In this document: piece after piece, positions 35,446-48,147 of the stretch | Layout of the letters: each line of letters starts with the position of its first letter | Numbering within the stretch: the stretch's first letter is position 1 | From: Gordionus sp. m RMFG-2023 | Taxonomy: Eukaryota; Nematomorpha; Gordioida; Chordodea; Parachordodidae | Direction: 5' to 3' | Assembly (NCBI RefSeq): GCF_954871325.1 | Contig: NC_088775.1 | Coordinates: 85,475,561 to 85,539,560, forward strand | DNA: 64,000 nucleotides | The notes under the pieces: model-generated | Database searches by the model: none | The model's input: the letters and a program-made list of their open reading frames with translations, nothing else | What the model was told of the DNA's origin: nothing | Translations under genes and position numbers: made by a program

Positions 35446-36512
35446 CACTGCCTTTGAGGAATATGAAAATCGAAAAACAGATAAAAAAAAAACTAGAAGA
35501 AAATAAGAAATTGGACTTTAAAAGATATCTTACTATATAAAATAGTCAAATCATCAATGTTCAAAAATGGTGGCCTTTATTTCTGAAAATAAAATTAAAA
35601 TCTACGTTTATTTTCTAAGTAAAAAGTATACTCATAAAAAAATTTTAAAAAGACTAAATATAACCCTCAAACTATCTGTTGTTAAAAGTTGTATTAAATT
35701 ATCACATAAATTGAAAAAAGAATATTTAATTTTAATTATTGTAATAAATTAATCAATAAATATCTATACTTTAAAATATAATAAGTAACATATTTCCTAT
35801 GTTATTTCTCGGATAATCTTTAAAAATATCTTAGATTAAAAGTTAGAAAATCATTTTTGCCTATCTCTATCTCAGGATCCCATATCTTCAAATTTTCTTT
35901 GTATTTAATTACTATTTTGTTTATGTAAAAGAGGTGATTCTTCCTAATATGAAAAATGTCAACTAAATTATTTGTCAAAATATAAATATAATATAAGAAT
36001 ATGAATTAACCCATTAATGGTCAGAATTTTTTCAGTCTATGAAAGTGCCTAATTAGTTCAAATATACTTTATTATAGTTTAACTAAAAAATCCTAAAAAT
36101 ATCGGCCCGCAAAAAAGCACCCCAAATAGAAAATCAGATTCGTAGCATATCTGTAACGGAAACCAACAACACTTAAGATAAACTGTATATATATGAAAAA
36201 TTTAAATTATATCAAAAATTTCCAAAGTTACCAATATACAATTTCGGCATTTTTATATTTTATGTGATTTAAACAAATACCATGGTTGAGACCTGTGATA
36301 TAACTTGCCTGGATAATGAAACTTTATACTATTTCCTTTTTCCATCAGTAATCATTGGTATATAATGCTCACAAGCATTTCCAGACGTTTCAGTTATTAA
36401 GGAAATGCCTAAAGATGGTACTAGTGCCCTGTTTTTATATATTAGAAAATATATATTAGTGGCATTGTTATCTCCCGATGAAATCTAATGATGACCTCTT
36501 ATTATAAGAATT

Positions 36513-37990
36513 CAGGCGGGTACACAGGAATTTACTGTGGGGGGGGGGGGGGTAATTAAATTTTTTTAAGATAAAATTATTTATTTAAAAATATCAAGCA
36601 TAAATTTATTAGGATTAATAACTATTTCTAATACGAAAAAATATACAACACAATTAAAAAATAAAATTGCACAAAAAATATTATTAAGAAGAATATTATA
36701 TATTTAAAATGTAAAATCCAATCTTCGTTGGGATTGAGCTAATTTTTCAATTATCTTATCCGTGCTTATATTCGAAATAAATCTTTCAATCTACTTTCAG
36801 AAGTTGTAGTTCTTAGGTACGTTTTTATTCTTCTTAAAGAATATAACTAATGGGAAGAGTTGCTAATATATATACTATATAATAATTTTAATATATTGGG
36901 AAAATTAAAGATGTTTTGCAAAGCATCCATTAGTACTATATCAACCATAGTTAATCTTTTATACCATAGTTGGCATTCAGCTAATAAAGCATCATGAAAT
37001 ACTTTAACATCTTCATGATAAAAATCTGCTAAATATTTTATTTTTTTTCCATCACCATCTCAAAAAGGTTGGGAAGTGGTGGAACTAATATATGCAGATT
37101 GCTAAGTGCTGCCTCATGAATTAAAAACCGTTAATTAATTTGGATTATAAATTAATCTAAGAAAGGGATAAAGACATTTATTTTTTAATACTCTTATACT
37201 GGCCCTATATTAATGTTTGCACGATATGCCTTACTGCAAGTTGAGGGACAAATATTAAACTAGCATATTTGACTCAACAATAACATATGAAATATGATAT
37301 TCTTCATCAACATAACCCCTAATTTCCTTGAGTTCTAATAAACGCTATTCTCATCGTCTCAATTAAGTCAATGTTATGTTTTTGAAAAGTAATACATAAA
37401 ATAGTTGTATAATTAACTAATTTATTAATACATTTTAATGAGAAAAAAAAATTTGGTGTATTGAATCCAATAATGTGCTTGCTTCTGAAGAAATATCTGT
37501 TTCAGGCCATTAAATCGACTCTTCTAACACCATAAAAGCTGTTACTGATTGATAGCGAAGACTCCATCGTTGGACAAGCTTTTTTTTTCTTTCTCCCTGT
37601 TGGACAAGAAGGTTCAGAAATAATTCTGTTTAAAATATTTTGTCGCTTGGGGTATTCCATTAATGCTTTAAATTTTGCAATACCACGAAAATTACCTTCA
37701 TCATCATTATTATTGAAATTCAAGCTTCCTGAATCCAAATGGCCCTGGCTTCAATAGTTAGTTTGATCTTACATCTATTTTCTTTTGCTATTTTAATCCT
37801 ATTTTGGCAATATGTCATGAAATGGGAATCATATTTCCACTTTGAATTAATTTGAAGAAATAATAATTCACAGCGTGTGATGATTTGTTTTTGATAATTG
37901 TCAAAATTTCTCCAGCATCTTTGTACTTGCTGAATGAAATCTTATCAAGACTGTTAAGCTAACTAAATTTCGCATATCTTGGGCCAAACT
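36513..37990 (-). mobile_element. hAT element C, relative of element B
   Basis: The left tip CAGGCGGGTACACAGGAATTT and following 14-G run match element B. 36717-37620 is collinear with 19435-20760 (ttcgttgggat, agctaatttttcaattatct). Minus-strand frame 37738-37502 contains DEGNFRGIAKFKALMEY, matching the hAT transposase segment DxGNFRALxxFRA, which is deleted in B. The right tip was not found; the stated end is where transposase-like sequence fades. Confidence 0.7.
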
Positions 37991-39510
37991 AGACATATCT
38001 TGCAATAAGCTCCATTGTTTGGGATAGAGTATGCTAGCCATAACTATCTAGTAAAATACTGTTTTGATATTTTAACTTTCGATTAGCACATATAGTTTGT
38101 GGATATTGAAAAATGAGAGGTGGAATATAAATTTATTATTAAATAAAATGTTTAACATAGCTAATACTTTTTTAAGGAGTATATGTCTAAAGATCAAGGC
38201 TACTCTATGGAAATTATACTAATTTTCCAGACTAAGGTTGAATAAAAAAAATTGAGGAATCTTACGAGAGAATCTTAAAACATATAAAGAGGTGTCAGGG
38301 TTCTGAATTATGTTTATACAACGATCACCACTGGATTATTGTTCCCTCTAGCTACTAATATTTTACTATTCCATTCATAGATGATCATATTCGCCTCTTT
38401 CCATTTTCGTCATAATTTTGATTGTTTTAAGGAGATTCAAAATATTTTCCTTATAGTCTCAGGTATAGTTTAAAAGGCTAGTAAATCTACCTCAATGATA
38501 TCAAAAAATTCTCTCTTGTTACTGGGATATCAAACCACAGTGAAATCTCATCCAGGCACAGGGAAGAAATTTTTTTTAAATTGAAATCCATTTTAAATTT
38601 ATATATTTGTTGGAACTTTTTTACGAAGTAAATTATATAAGTCAACTATTTAATATGTATTCTAACACATAGAATAAAACCATGATTTAATGAGGGAAAG
38701 TTTTATAATATCAAATTCTTCACAATTGATTGAGAAGTAAAGATTAAATTTTATATGCATTTTATATGCATTTTATATTTAATTATTATGGTTTATTATA
38801 TTAGTTTATTATTTAAATATTAAAAATATGCTTTTACACTCCTCCGCTCATAACATTGGCGTTCAGAGGCGCCTATCTTGTGTTAAAATTTTAGTTAAGA
38901 AATAAGTCATAAAGTTTATCTTTCATGACACGTCTTCATAAGATAAAAAGATCACACCAGAACGAATCCTATTCACTAATCACGATCTTATTCGCTCATT
39001 TCAGATAAGTCTGTTTTTTTTTTCATAAAAAGTAATATTTACGTGTGTAATGTGATATATGCCATTAGTCTTCATAACATAGCAATTTGCCAAATGCTAC
39101 TTGCATTTTAATGAAATGCCATAAGGAATGCGCATTTTTATTATAACATTATACCCTTTTTTTAGTTCATTAAATCTTTTTCGAACACTTAATGACCTTT
39201 AGCAGATAGTATCAATTTTCAATATTACTCAAATCTCGCTAAGAGACCATGTTTTTGAAAAGAGTTGCACTCTGAAGAAACCAGTATGCCCATTTAAAGG
39301 AATCTATATTAAAGCAATCATACCTTCGCTTCCAATACTCTAAATATAAATCTTACCCGGTTTCACAAAACCACCTAGGTTTCAAAAAGAAAACTCTCGT
39401 TCCTGGATTCAAAACAATAAGATCGTATAGGTTGATTCTTTTTTCAATCAACATCTAGCCGCGGACGCTATTCAAAAACAAATTTATTTTTGTATATATA
39501 AGGATAATTT
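37991..39510. other. Stretch with no recognised gene
   Basis: Possible remains of element C continue at the left. A sequence ccaggcacagggaag at about 38552 resembles a hAT tip but has no partner. No exon was supported. Confidence 0.3.
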
Positions 39511-39703
39511 TAGTTCATCAAGCCGATTTTGAAAAACGGGTTACACAATATTTTATCCAGAAAAATATCCTAATGCCTCGAGATAAGTTTTGCTAATCGA
39601 TATTCAAACCTTTGTTGCACCTATGAAAATCTTCAGACTTGCATAATATTCTTATGGATAAAATATTTATCTAGCCGTTTTTATCGAGTCGTTTAACAAC
39701 ATT
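39511..39703. mobile_element. Long-TIR MITE family 1
   Basis: It starts tagttcatcaagccgatttt and ends cgtttaacaacatt, with the shared centre (cttcagacttgcataatatt). The flanks ggataattt and atataattt agree at seven of nine positions, consistent with the 9-bp duplications of other copies. Confidence 0.7.
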
Positions 39704-40110
39704 ATATAATTTACTTCCTTAAAAAAACATCAAATATCTATAAAGTTTTAAGCTATACGTCATTCACCTATTTTAGGCTTCAATTTAACATTTCTATTTT
39801 TATATAATAAAAATTAATACATCTTCTTATTGATGTTTAAACAAGAAATTGTTCAATTTATTTGAATCAGATAATTTACAATTAGTATTTATTGTTATTG
39901 AAATCCTAAACGAATCGTTTCATATATATATTTTTTTGTAACTATTCTTTTTCTAGCTTATTTTTGTTTGAAATTCTAAATTAGGAATATTGAGATATTA
40001 TTTCATAAGATTTCTTTAATTATAAAATTCTCTGCTGTAACAGCCTTATTATGACAATTTTTTTTATTGATTTTAAACCTCAAAATATTTTTACTTTTAT
40101 TTAAATTTAG

Positions 40111-40335
40111 TAAATGCATACTTGAAAGAAGGACAATATCATGAATTTTATCTAACATATCCAGTCAAGATTGATGGTAAAAATCTTAAAGTGGACCCAA
40201 GATATATATTAAAACCTAGAGAAGACACAACTAATATGATAATTATAGATTTCACTTTTACCTCTAAAATGAAAGGAATATACCAAACATCACTTGTAAA
40301 TTATAAACGTACCATTTATTTGTACCACATGACAG
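40111..40335 (+). CDS. Ig-like domain exon, intact
   Basis: Acceptor ttaaatttag and donor ACAG|GTATAA, phase 1 at both ends, 225 nt, open throughout. It reads LKEGQYHEFYLTYPVKIDGK, then TNMIIIDFTFTSKMKGIYQT, where MKGIYQT is the tyrosine corner. It has no cysteines. It lies 6.8 kb after the pair at 32-33 kb, with hAT and LINE debris in between, so it may belong to another copy of the gene. Confidence 0.62.
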
Positions 40336-41122
40336 GTATAATTATACAAATCTATTCAAATTTCCCTATTTTCTTTTTTTTCTATTCCTTTATTATTAAC
40401 ATCTATTCATCTCACCTAACAAAATTAGATCTTCGAGATAAATCTAGTGTTAAACCATCTAACTTTGACAAGCTCTAAACGGCTTAGCCAAGTTTTTATT
40501 CTAAAAAAATAATCTCTATCATTTTGGGGCTAAACATAGACGTATAAGTCAATTTTTTAAAGGATAATCTTGAATCCGACCACGCCAGATTTGAGTTGGT
40601 CAAAGTTAGGTTACTTAACATCACTAGATAAATCTTAAGGAATATTTGATAAATTCCAGAGATAAAATATCGATCTAATTATTTATTTTATACTTTATAA
40701 AAAAAAACTATTTAATTCCATCTATTACCCACATCAAAATCAAACTGATTTGCTTTATCCAATTCTCGATATCCGAAATATTATTTTAAATTCAATAATA
40801 TTGAAATTTTAAAAATATCTCCTTCAAATCCAGAGTTTAAAAAAAAATCCTTTAAGATTTTTTACGCCCCAAAATTTTGGCAATTTCTTATTTTAAAGAT
40901 CACAAAGTTTGGGAATTTTTTTGAAAGATTTTTTTTTAAAAAAAAGGAATAGAAATTTTAAGGTAAAATTGAATCAAAATGGCTGCTTGACAATTCTCGA
41001 AAGAAAATTTTCATTTAGAAAATACTAAGGAGATCATAAATCTTTGAAAATTTTTTTAATTATGAAAATGCATTTCAAATTCTGATCTATTTAAATAAAT
41101 ATATTAAAAAAATATGATATAG

Positions 41123-41297
41123 GAATAACGAGGAAATTAATTGTAGAAGATGGCAAAATATACAAATATACCTTTATATTTAGAAATGGCGAAGATGTTA
41201 CGGAAAAAATAGAAGTTGAAACAGCACAGTTTGAAGACCCTGGATAAATATATCTATTATAATTTTGAATACCACAATTTAGAAATTACTGTTCACA
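41123..41297 (+). pseudogene. Short Ig-like exon with a one-base shift
   Basis: Acceptor gatatag and donor CACA|GTAAGT, a consensus site. It reads KLIVEDGKIYKYTFIFRNGE and IEVETAQFEDPG, then after a one-base shift continues KYIYYNFEYHNLEITVH. The length is one base above a multiple of three. DPG.KY is the tyrosine corner. Splice sites survive although the frame is interrupted. Confidence 0.55.
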
Positions 41298-43244
41298 GTA
41301 AGTCTTTAATTACAAAAAAAATATTTGCATTATATTTATAGTATATGTTAACAAACATTTTCCCACAATTATCATTTAAAACAAACTTTAAAATAGGATA
41401 TGCAACCTTATATTCAAAAATGTCATAAATAATATTTAAAAGAGTATATAATTATATGAAGATATAAATCGGAATCTCATTAATTTTTTTAGTTCATTTT
41501 TTTAAATTTGTAGCATTGGTTATACTGAATAAACTTCCATGTTTAAAACTAAATGCCTGTTATATTAAAATTTATTTTCAGTCCCCTATCCTGGATTGCC
41601 CATTAGACATAGATCTTTTACTGATATAAAGAATAAAAAATAATGGATGATTTAGGGTTATAATTATTAATAATAATAATTATATATTAAAAAAAATTTA
41701 GGGTTATGAAATTGGGTTAAACGGATTTGATTGGAGAATATTATAACATGAAACATTTCTGATCACTTTATGTTTTATATATTTCGAACTAATCTAAGAA
41801 AATAAGAGATGACACTTTTTGAACCATGATTCTCATTGGTTGTTTAATCTGTTTACTTTATATAGATGATTTTTGATTGGTACTTCAAAATATACTTGAG
41901 ATAAGACATAATGTGCTTAAATAGATTACTATCATTAAAATATTACTCACCAGATAAGTTTATATATTTTTATAATAAAATTTGCATTAAATAAATGTAA
42001 TGACACAGAAAAATATAGGCAGTGACTTAGATATAATACATGTTTCACAATTGTTATAGATGTTAAAAATAATTATTTAATATTAATTAAAATGAATTAA
42101 AAATATTATAATAATAATAAAAATATAATATAAAATTAATTTAAATAAATTATGATATTAATTAAAATAATTTATAATAATCGAATGAAATTTTATAAAA
42201 TATATCGCGATTTCTACTTTAACTTATTTCATTTTATCATTCAAATTTATATAAAATAATATTATTTAACTTGATATTTTTTTATATATAATAACAATGT
42301 AATTATTCATTTTAATTTAATATAATAGTTTTCTTAATCTTAGCTAGCCATCATGTGTTTTCTAACAACAATATAAATTTAAAGATGAATTTAAGGAAAA
42401 AATAAGAAATAGAGATAAAATCTATTGATGCTATTATAACATATGAAGAATTAAAATTATATTAAATGACATTTCACATTAAAGTGTAATAAATATGTTG
42501 CAAGATTTTTTTGTAATTATGTAATTGTTTATAATACTTTAATGAATATGTTTAAATTGTATAAAATTTCTATAAAAATTTATGTAAATTGTAAAAAATA
42601 TTTCAATACCAACATATCATTAATTAGTACCTAATGTTTGGAATTGTTCTAAGATATTCTTGGATAACTGTAATAACTGATTTGATAAATATTCATTTCT
42701 ATAATAATGAATGATCATAGATAGTTATTTAATAATTCAGTTCTCATAATTTCAAGGCAAGTTCGCATTCATTAAAAAAACAACGTGTTTTGAAGAATAC
42801 TATATTAAGCGGTATTAGTTTTTTTTCGAAAAAACATAGTGTTTGGAAATGGCCTTAGTTGAAACACAAAGAAATTTTTATAATTTGTTCACTTATTAAA
42901 ATAATATTATTTACTCTCTTAATATAATCAATGAGATATATATCTATTGTATCGGCCCTATTTACTTCTTGAAGTTATAAAAAAATGGTATTAGTTTAAA
43001 TAATAAAATTTAAAATATGTCACAACTAATTCAATATGGGGCATGATTAGAAAAAAATCACAAAGCCAATAAAAAACCATCGAGTTCATTTTGATCAAAG
43101 AATGTAACTTTTCCCCGGACCTGATTTAGAAGACCATTTATAATAAATTGATTAATTTATGCTTGTTTCTGAATTCTAAAAATTAAATGTTAAAACTAAA
43201 TTTTACAAGAGTTTATGTTTAAAAAAATTAGAAATTTTGTATAG
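41298..43244. other. Very AT-rich intronic stretch
   Basis: Long tracts made almost only of A and T, without exon-like segments or repeats that I could pair. Confidence 0.4.
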
Positions 43245-43490
43245 ATATTACGATCGCGACATCATGGATCCAAAGATTTTTCTGATAAAAGCAAATGGGA
43301 TTTATGCCAGTAAAGCGCAGATAACTGTAAATAACGAAAATATGGAAAATGAAAATGATTTCAAAATCAAAAATGAAAATGGATATTTATTTTTAGAAAT
43401 TAAATAAATCAATTATTAGAGAATATATATCCATTGAAATCAAATTTATTGGTTATCACAGGATTTTGACTGTTCATCTAGCTCCTATAG
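43245..43490 (+). pseudogene. Ig-like exon with several shifts
   Basis: Acceptor attttgtatag and donor CTATAG|GTAAGT; the total length is a multiple of three and phase 1 to 1 fits. Readable parts are DPKIFLIKANGIYASKAQIT, NENGYLFLEI and, in another frame, EYISIEIKFIGYHRILTVH. The pieces match the series but frames change at least twice, so it cannot encode a full domain as written. Confidence 0.5.
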
Positions 43491-43654
43491 GTAAGTTAAA
43501 ATTAATTTTTTTTTTATCCCGTTTGCAATATAATATATCTTGAATAAACTCGGTACACATTTTAATGTTAGTGCCAGGATAATCTTTATAAAATCGATAT
43601 TCAGCGTTAAACAAAATAATTTGGAAGCAACCGGCCGGGGTTTATCCTAACTAA

Positions 43655-43869
43655 TAGTGCAATTAAACGACCCTGTTTAGGTAGATTTTTAAAAACGGCA
43701 TGATATGATCTTAGCCAAAATAGTATTATGTAAACCTATAGATTTTGAATAGGTAGCAGTGGTTTGGACCTCTATTTTACAAATTTCGAGGCTTACATAA
43801 TATTATTTTGGCTAAAATCTTAATCGGACCATTTTATAATATCGACCAAAGGGCCTTTTAGCAAAACTA
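43655..43869. mobile_element. Long-TIR MITE family 2
   Basis: Arms tagtgcaattaaacgaccc..tcttagccaaaata inward and attttggctaaaatcttaat..gcaaaacta outward. It is alignable with 23100-23328. It lies between two Ig-like exons 550 bases apart. Confidence 0.65.
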
Positions 43870-44034
43870 CTATCTACTCGTCTCCATAGTTATTTTTAAT
43901 CTCAACTCCCTTTAAGATATGTGGAGATGAATCCCTCGGCCGTTCCCACTCCTATTCATGTAGACACAAGATTAATAGGTTGATATTTTGACGATGTATA
44001 AAAAAAACTAACAAGTATAAATATATGGTTTTAG

Positions 44035-44250
44035 ATACTGTTATTCTAGCAAGCAAACAGGGTTCAAATCTTTTCTTAGAACGAAAATGCAGAAGCTTAG
44101 AATGCAAATGGATCACCACCGCAAATATATTCACTCAAAATGGAGGTCTAATTAATAGTCTCCCTGTCCGGGCAAATGGTGGATTCGATGGTTTGATAGT
44201 TGTCAAGCAAAAGCAGAAAATATTCCAGGCCTGGTTCATCATTACCTTGG
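44035..44250 (+). CDS. Ig-like domain exon, intact, with cysteines
   Basis: Acceptor atatatggttttag and donor TTGG|GTAAAT, phase 1 at both ends, 216 nt, open. It reads TVILASKQGSNLFLERKCRS then LECKWITTANIFTQNGG and GGFDGLIVVKQKQK. It is one of the few exons with cysteines and a C-x-W core; the tyrosine corner is replaced by GGFDG. It lies 545 nt after the broken exon ending at 43490. Confidence 0.58.
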
Positions 44251-44863
44251 GTAAATTTTATTTTTGGTTCCTGCCAATTTATAAATGGGAACATTTTAAA
44301 TTCGATGCTTATTGGTGGTTCATTCAAAAAATATTAATACTTAAAATATTTACTTTGGCCCATTCAATATAGTTTTTTTTAAATATGTTTTTTTTAATAT
44401 TTTTTTTTGCATCAACTAAACATTCTGATTTAGTATTTATTTCTTTGAATAAAATTTACCGCATAGGTAATACTTCTCTTTTTTTACCTCATAGAAAACT
44501 AAATATTTAAGTTCAATCTTTAACTATCAGCACCTATTTTTACTTTAGGTGCTATCTCTTGTTTCACCCATTTAAAGTTAGCGGTAAGAACGTTTCCATA
44601 CCAGGAATACGAGGAAAGGGAGGGGGGATCAAATTTAGACTAAAACGCCCTCATAATTTATTCCCATATTTAAAAATAAACATATTTATCTAGAGATTTT
44701 AACTCAATCAGGAAATACATTCATCTTGATCTTTTAAAATTTTTGGCATAGGAGAAGGTGTTTAATTTTAAGATTCATCTCTCTCTCTCGGAATTTCTTT
44801 TGTTTGCCATTAATCCATTCCACCATGTTAATTTTTTTTACAAATTATATTAAGTTGTGTTTG

Positions 44864-45763
44864 CAGTGGTCCGGTCCAATCCGGTGTCACGTCCGACGGG
44901 ATGGTTCGGTCTGTCCGGTTGTCCGGTCTGACCGAAGACCAATTGAAAAAGAAAAAAGTTTGAATTACTTTTTAAATAATGTACATGAACACTTAAAACG
45001 ATTATTTAATACCTAACACTTTATAATACTCATTCAATGTTTGCTTTTTCTATTCTTTTGCATTTGCATAAAGAATCAATATATATTTATATAATGATAT
45101 TTAATTATTTTATTAATCAATATATTTATCCAATAAAATGTCCGTGAGGGAGAAAAGGGCCAGGGATAGGCTCACGGTGACTGGGATATCAGAGGAATCT
45201 GAGAAAGATGATATAAATTATTCAAAGCTATTTAACCAATATTTTGTGAGATTAGCAATGGGCTATCTGCCACAACAGTCTACATCAGTAAGATGAGAAC
45301 ATATCTTTTCTGGGGCTAGTGATAGATAAAATATCAAAGAAATGGAATAGAATGAATGCAAAGATGGTTCAATCTCTAATGAAATTTGAATCATGGATAA
45401 AGAAATGGAATTCATTTGATATTTGTAGATTATTAGAATATTTATATATAAATCAATTTTATTTTGTAACCAAATATCTATCACATATTATATATATCAA
45501 AAACTCACTAAATATGCAAATTGATTTATATTATATTCAATAAATTTGGCATTTAAAATTATTTGATGATACAAAATATTGATAATTTATCCCATTTCAT
45601 TTTAAATAAATTTAAAACCAAACAAAACTTTTATAATATTTTTAGGACCGGACGGACCTTTCAGGACTGGAACGGTCCAACAGTTTGGTCTCATCCCTAT
45701 CCTTTAGCGATCCAGTCTTATTTTAGAAAAAAATGTAACCGGAAGGGACGGGACCGCACCCTG
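44864..45763 (+). mobile_element. hAT-like element with GGTCCGG edges
   Basis: Tips (TTTG)CAGTGGTCCGGTCC and, complemented, (TTTG)CAGGGTGCGGTCC. GGTCCGG-like motifs repeat near both ends. Inside, the plus strand at about 45200-45330 reads INYSKLFNQYFVRLAMGYL then PQQSTSV and EHIFSGASDR, the hAT dimerisation end (PATSVxSERxFSxAGxxxSxxR). It is a 900-bp internally deleted, broken copy. No clear target duplication. Confidence 0.65.
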
Positions 45764-46399
45764 CAAACCAATAAGAAATTGGCATTAAAAATATTTATCA
45801 AATTGGGAAGTATTTAAAACAAATGGGAAATATATAAATAATTCAGAAATTATAATTGAAAATTTTAAATGGAAAATTTTAGTCATGCTTCATAATTTAT
45901 AAAGTTACGAAAATTTATTAAAAAAAAAATTATGATTCAAAATATAAATGAAATAAAAAAATATTTTCGTTTTTCAAAATTTAAAAAGGAAATATTCAAA
46001 TATCTTTTTTTTAAACTTTATTCGTTCATTATTTAAGGGGGGGGGGGGTATCAATATGTTTTTCACTTTATACATTTTATCAATGAATTTCAAACAACGT
46101 CTAACATGAGCCTAAGCAAATATAGGTGATTTAATAAATCAATGCCTCTATCATAGTATAAGGAATAATAAATGGAGTTATCATGATAAGGAAAAATCAT
46201 TCATCTTTTAATTTGGAGATTTTTTTTATTATAATTACATATTCAAAAATAACGCCAAAGCAATTTTAATTAAATGTTGCAAAACATTATTTTCTACTAC
46301 TAATTCAGTTCAAGAAGCAAAAAATCCAAATAATCTTGGAAATCAGTAGTGCTGTTCCTATTTTGACGGGTTATATTTTCCAGGGGGACATTTTCAGCG

Positions 46400-47720
46400 C
46401 TGGGCTGTTAAAATTTTAATGAACCGGTTCGCTAAAATTTATGCTAATATGAGTTATTATTCAATTGCCTTGCGTCTTATGAAATTGAGCATTTGCGTTT
46501 TTCCGTGCCTTTTTGATTTAAAATGAAAGGTCAACGCATCCCTTATTTGATCGCAGGTTGTTTTAACTAAGTTATAAAAAAAAATAATTGGCTTTTGTAA
46601 ATTATATTAGCCTTTTTATTTTATTAATTTCTAAATATTCCATTTTTAAGTTATTTTTTTTACATTTTATATAATAATAAATTTCAAGGATGCGAACCCG
46701 GCAAAATTTTTGCCTGGGTTCGGTTCGGGTTCGGTTTAAGGTTAAAATAATAGGTGAGTTCGGTTCGGGTTCGGTTTAAGGTTAAAATAATAAGTGAGTT
46801 CGGTTCGGGTTCGGTTCAGGAAAATATTTTAGAACCCGGGTTTGGTTCCGGGTTCAGCTTATGTTTAATAATTTTTGAATTGATAAAATAAATATTCTAT
46901 ATTTAAATCATAATTAAAAAACTAGACATAAATTAGATATAAAAAATAATTATTTTATTTTATTTATAAGCAAAATAAAGTTAAAAATACAAAGCATAGT
47001 CATGTATAGATTTAAAAAATTTTATTTAAGCGTATTTCTTTAAATTAACAATATCCAATATAATAAATTTTACTTTAACTTGTTCACTTTCATTTTCCTC
47101 TAATTAATAATCTTTGAATTTTAAAAATAAATGGCGTAAATGATTGTAATTGTTTAAACTTTATTAACAATCCTATAGAAATCTTTGAAAATAAATTTTA
47201 AAAAATTTAAAAATGGAGTAAATGAATTAAGTTGTTTAAAATTTATTAACACTTCACTTAATAGGAAATTTGAAAATATTATAAAATGTCAAGTAAATTA
47301 TTAATATATATTAATTTAAACAATAATACACTCGGTTGAACACGGTTTCAAATAAAATTCCCGGGTTAGGTTCGGGGTTTTGAAAATTTTATAAACGGGG
47401 TTCAGGTTCGGTTCGGGGTCAGATTTTTTACCAAACCCCGGGTTTTCTTCTCCGGGTTCGGGTTCGGTTCGAACCCCTGTTAAATTTAATTTAGATAAAC
47501 TCAAACCATTAGAGAAGGATTTTATTGTCCAACCCTTTATTCTCATCTGGGTAATAAAGTTTTATCGGCTTTCTTGCGAACTTAAAGGAACTGGTCGTAG
47601 GCCAACATGAAATATGAATGAAAATATTGAAAAAGCATACTAATTTTTCTTTTTTATAATTGTTCCCAAGGTAAATTTACACGATACCATTTGAAATGCA
47701 ATATCTGCGTTTGAAACGCT
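46400..47720. repeat. Dispersed repeat, copy carrying a MITE insertion
   Basis: The flanks of the MITE match 59810-60450: attgagcatttgcgtttttccgt, tttttattttattaatttcta, cttgcgaa..aactggtcgtag. A part also recurs at 63310-63375. The family has no coding content that I can see. Confidence 0.65.
46685..47479. mobile_element. GC-edged hAT-like MITE (GGTTCGG family)
   Basis: Tips CAAGGATGCGAACCCGG and, complemented, CAGGGGTTCGAACCGAA. Both edges hold GGTTCGGGTTCGG repeats, including a 45-bp unit repeated in tandem at 46735-46820. Flanks ataaattt / ttaaattt form an 8-bp duplication with one difference. The related repeat at 60300 lacks the insert. The minus-strand frame at 47546-47316 is a by-product of these repeats. 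Confidence 0.8.
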
Positions 47721-47905
47721 TTGGAAGCACTGTCAAACACCCAAATTGTTTTTTTCTAAACTCTTTTTTTTTAAACTCGTTAAATATAAAATTAAATTTT
47801 TACCGTTATTTTCCAATAAAAAATGAATTTGCCAAGATTTCAATTTGTTTAATAATATAAATTATATTATAAAAAGTTTCCATAAATTCGCGTATTTGTA
47901 GGAAG

Positions 47906-48147
47906 TTAAATTTCAATTAAATTTACGATTTCCGCAAGTCTATTATCAATCATCCTTAATTTGAGGACGGCATCCCACTCAGATACGAAATTAAGAATTG
48001 TCAGAAAGTTCCAAATATGATCGCCAGATAGTCTATCCCTGGTTGTAATTTCACTCGGAAGTTGGTAGCCTCGCCCGTCTTCTGCATTGCTACAAATTGT
48101 ATTTTCAATTTTCTTGGCCCTTTGAGTAGTTCTGTTGACTGGGATTT
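47906..48147 (-). CDS. Terminal coding exon of an unknown minus-strand gene
   Basis: On the minus strand the acceptor tcttcataatcaatag opens a frame of 80 codons ending TAA. It contains RTTQRAKKIENTICSNAEDG, YQLPSEITTRDRLSGDHIWN and FVSEWDAVLKLRMIDNRLAE. The composition is that of a soluble, charged helical protein, quite unlike random AT-rich frames, and there is no ATG near its start, so it should be a downstream exon. I do not recognise the family. It lies in a plus-strand intron or intergenic gap of the receptor locus. Confidence 0.5.

Noticed and set aside
40480-40625. Possible further long-TIR MITE (aaacggcttagcc, gttacttaacatcacta)
   Set aside because: Only tips resemble the family; arms and centre do not align well enough.
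44804-45016. 70-codon plus-strand frame with CHVRRDGSVCPV
   Set aside because: It lies across the GGTCCGG edge of the hAT-like element at 44864-45763.
47316-47546. 76-codon minus-strand frame with EPEPGEENPGFGKKSDPEP
   Set aside because: It is a translation of the GGTTCGG repeats of the MITE, not a protein.
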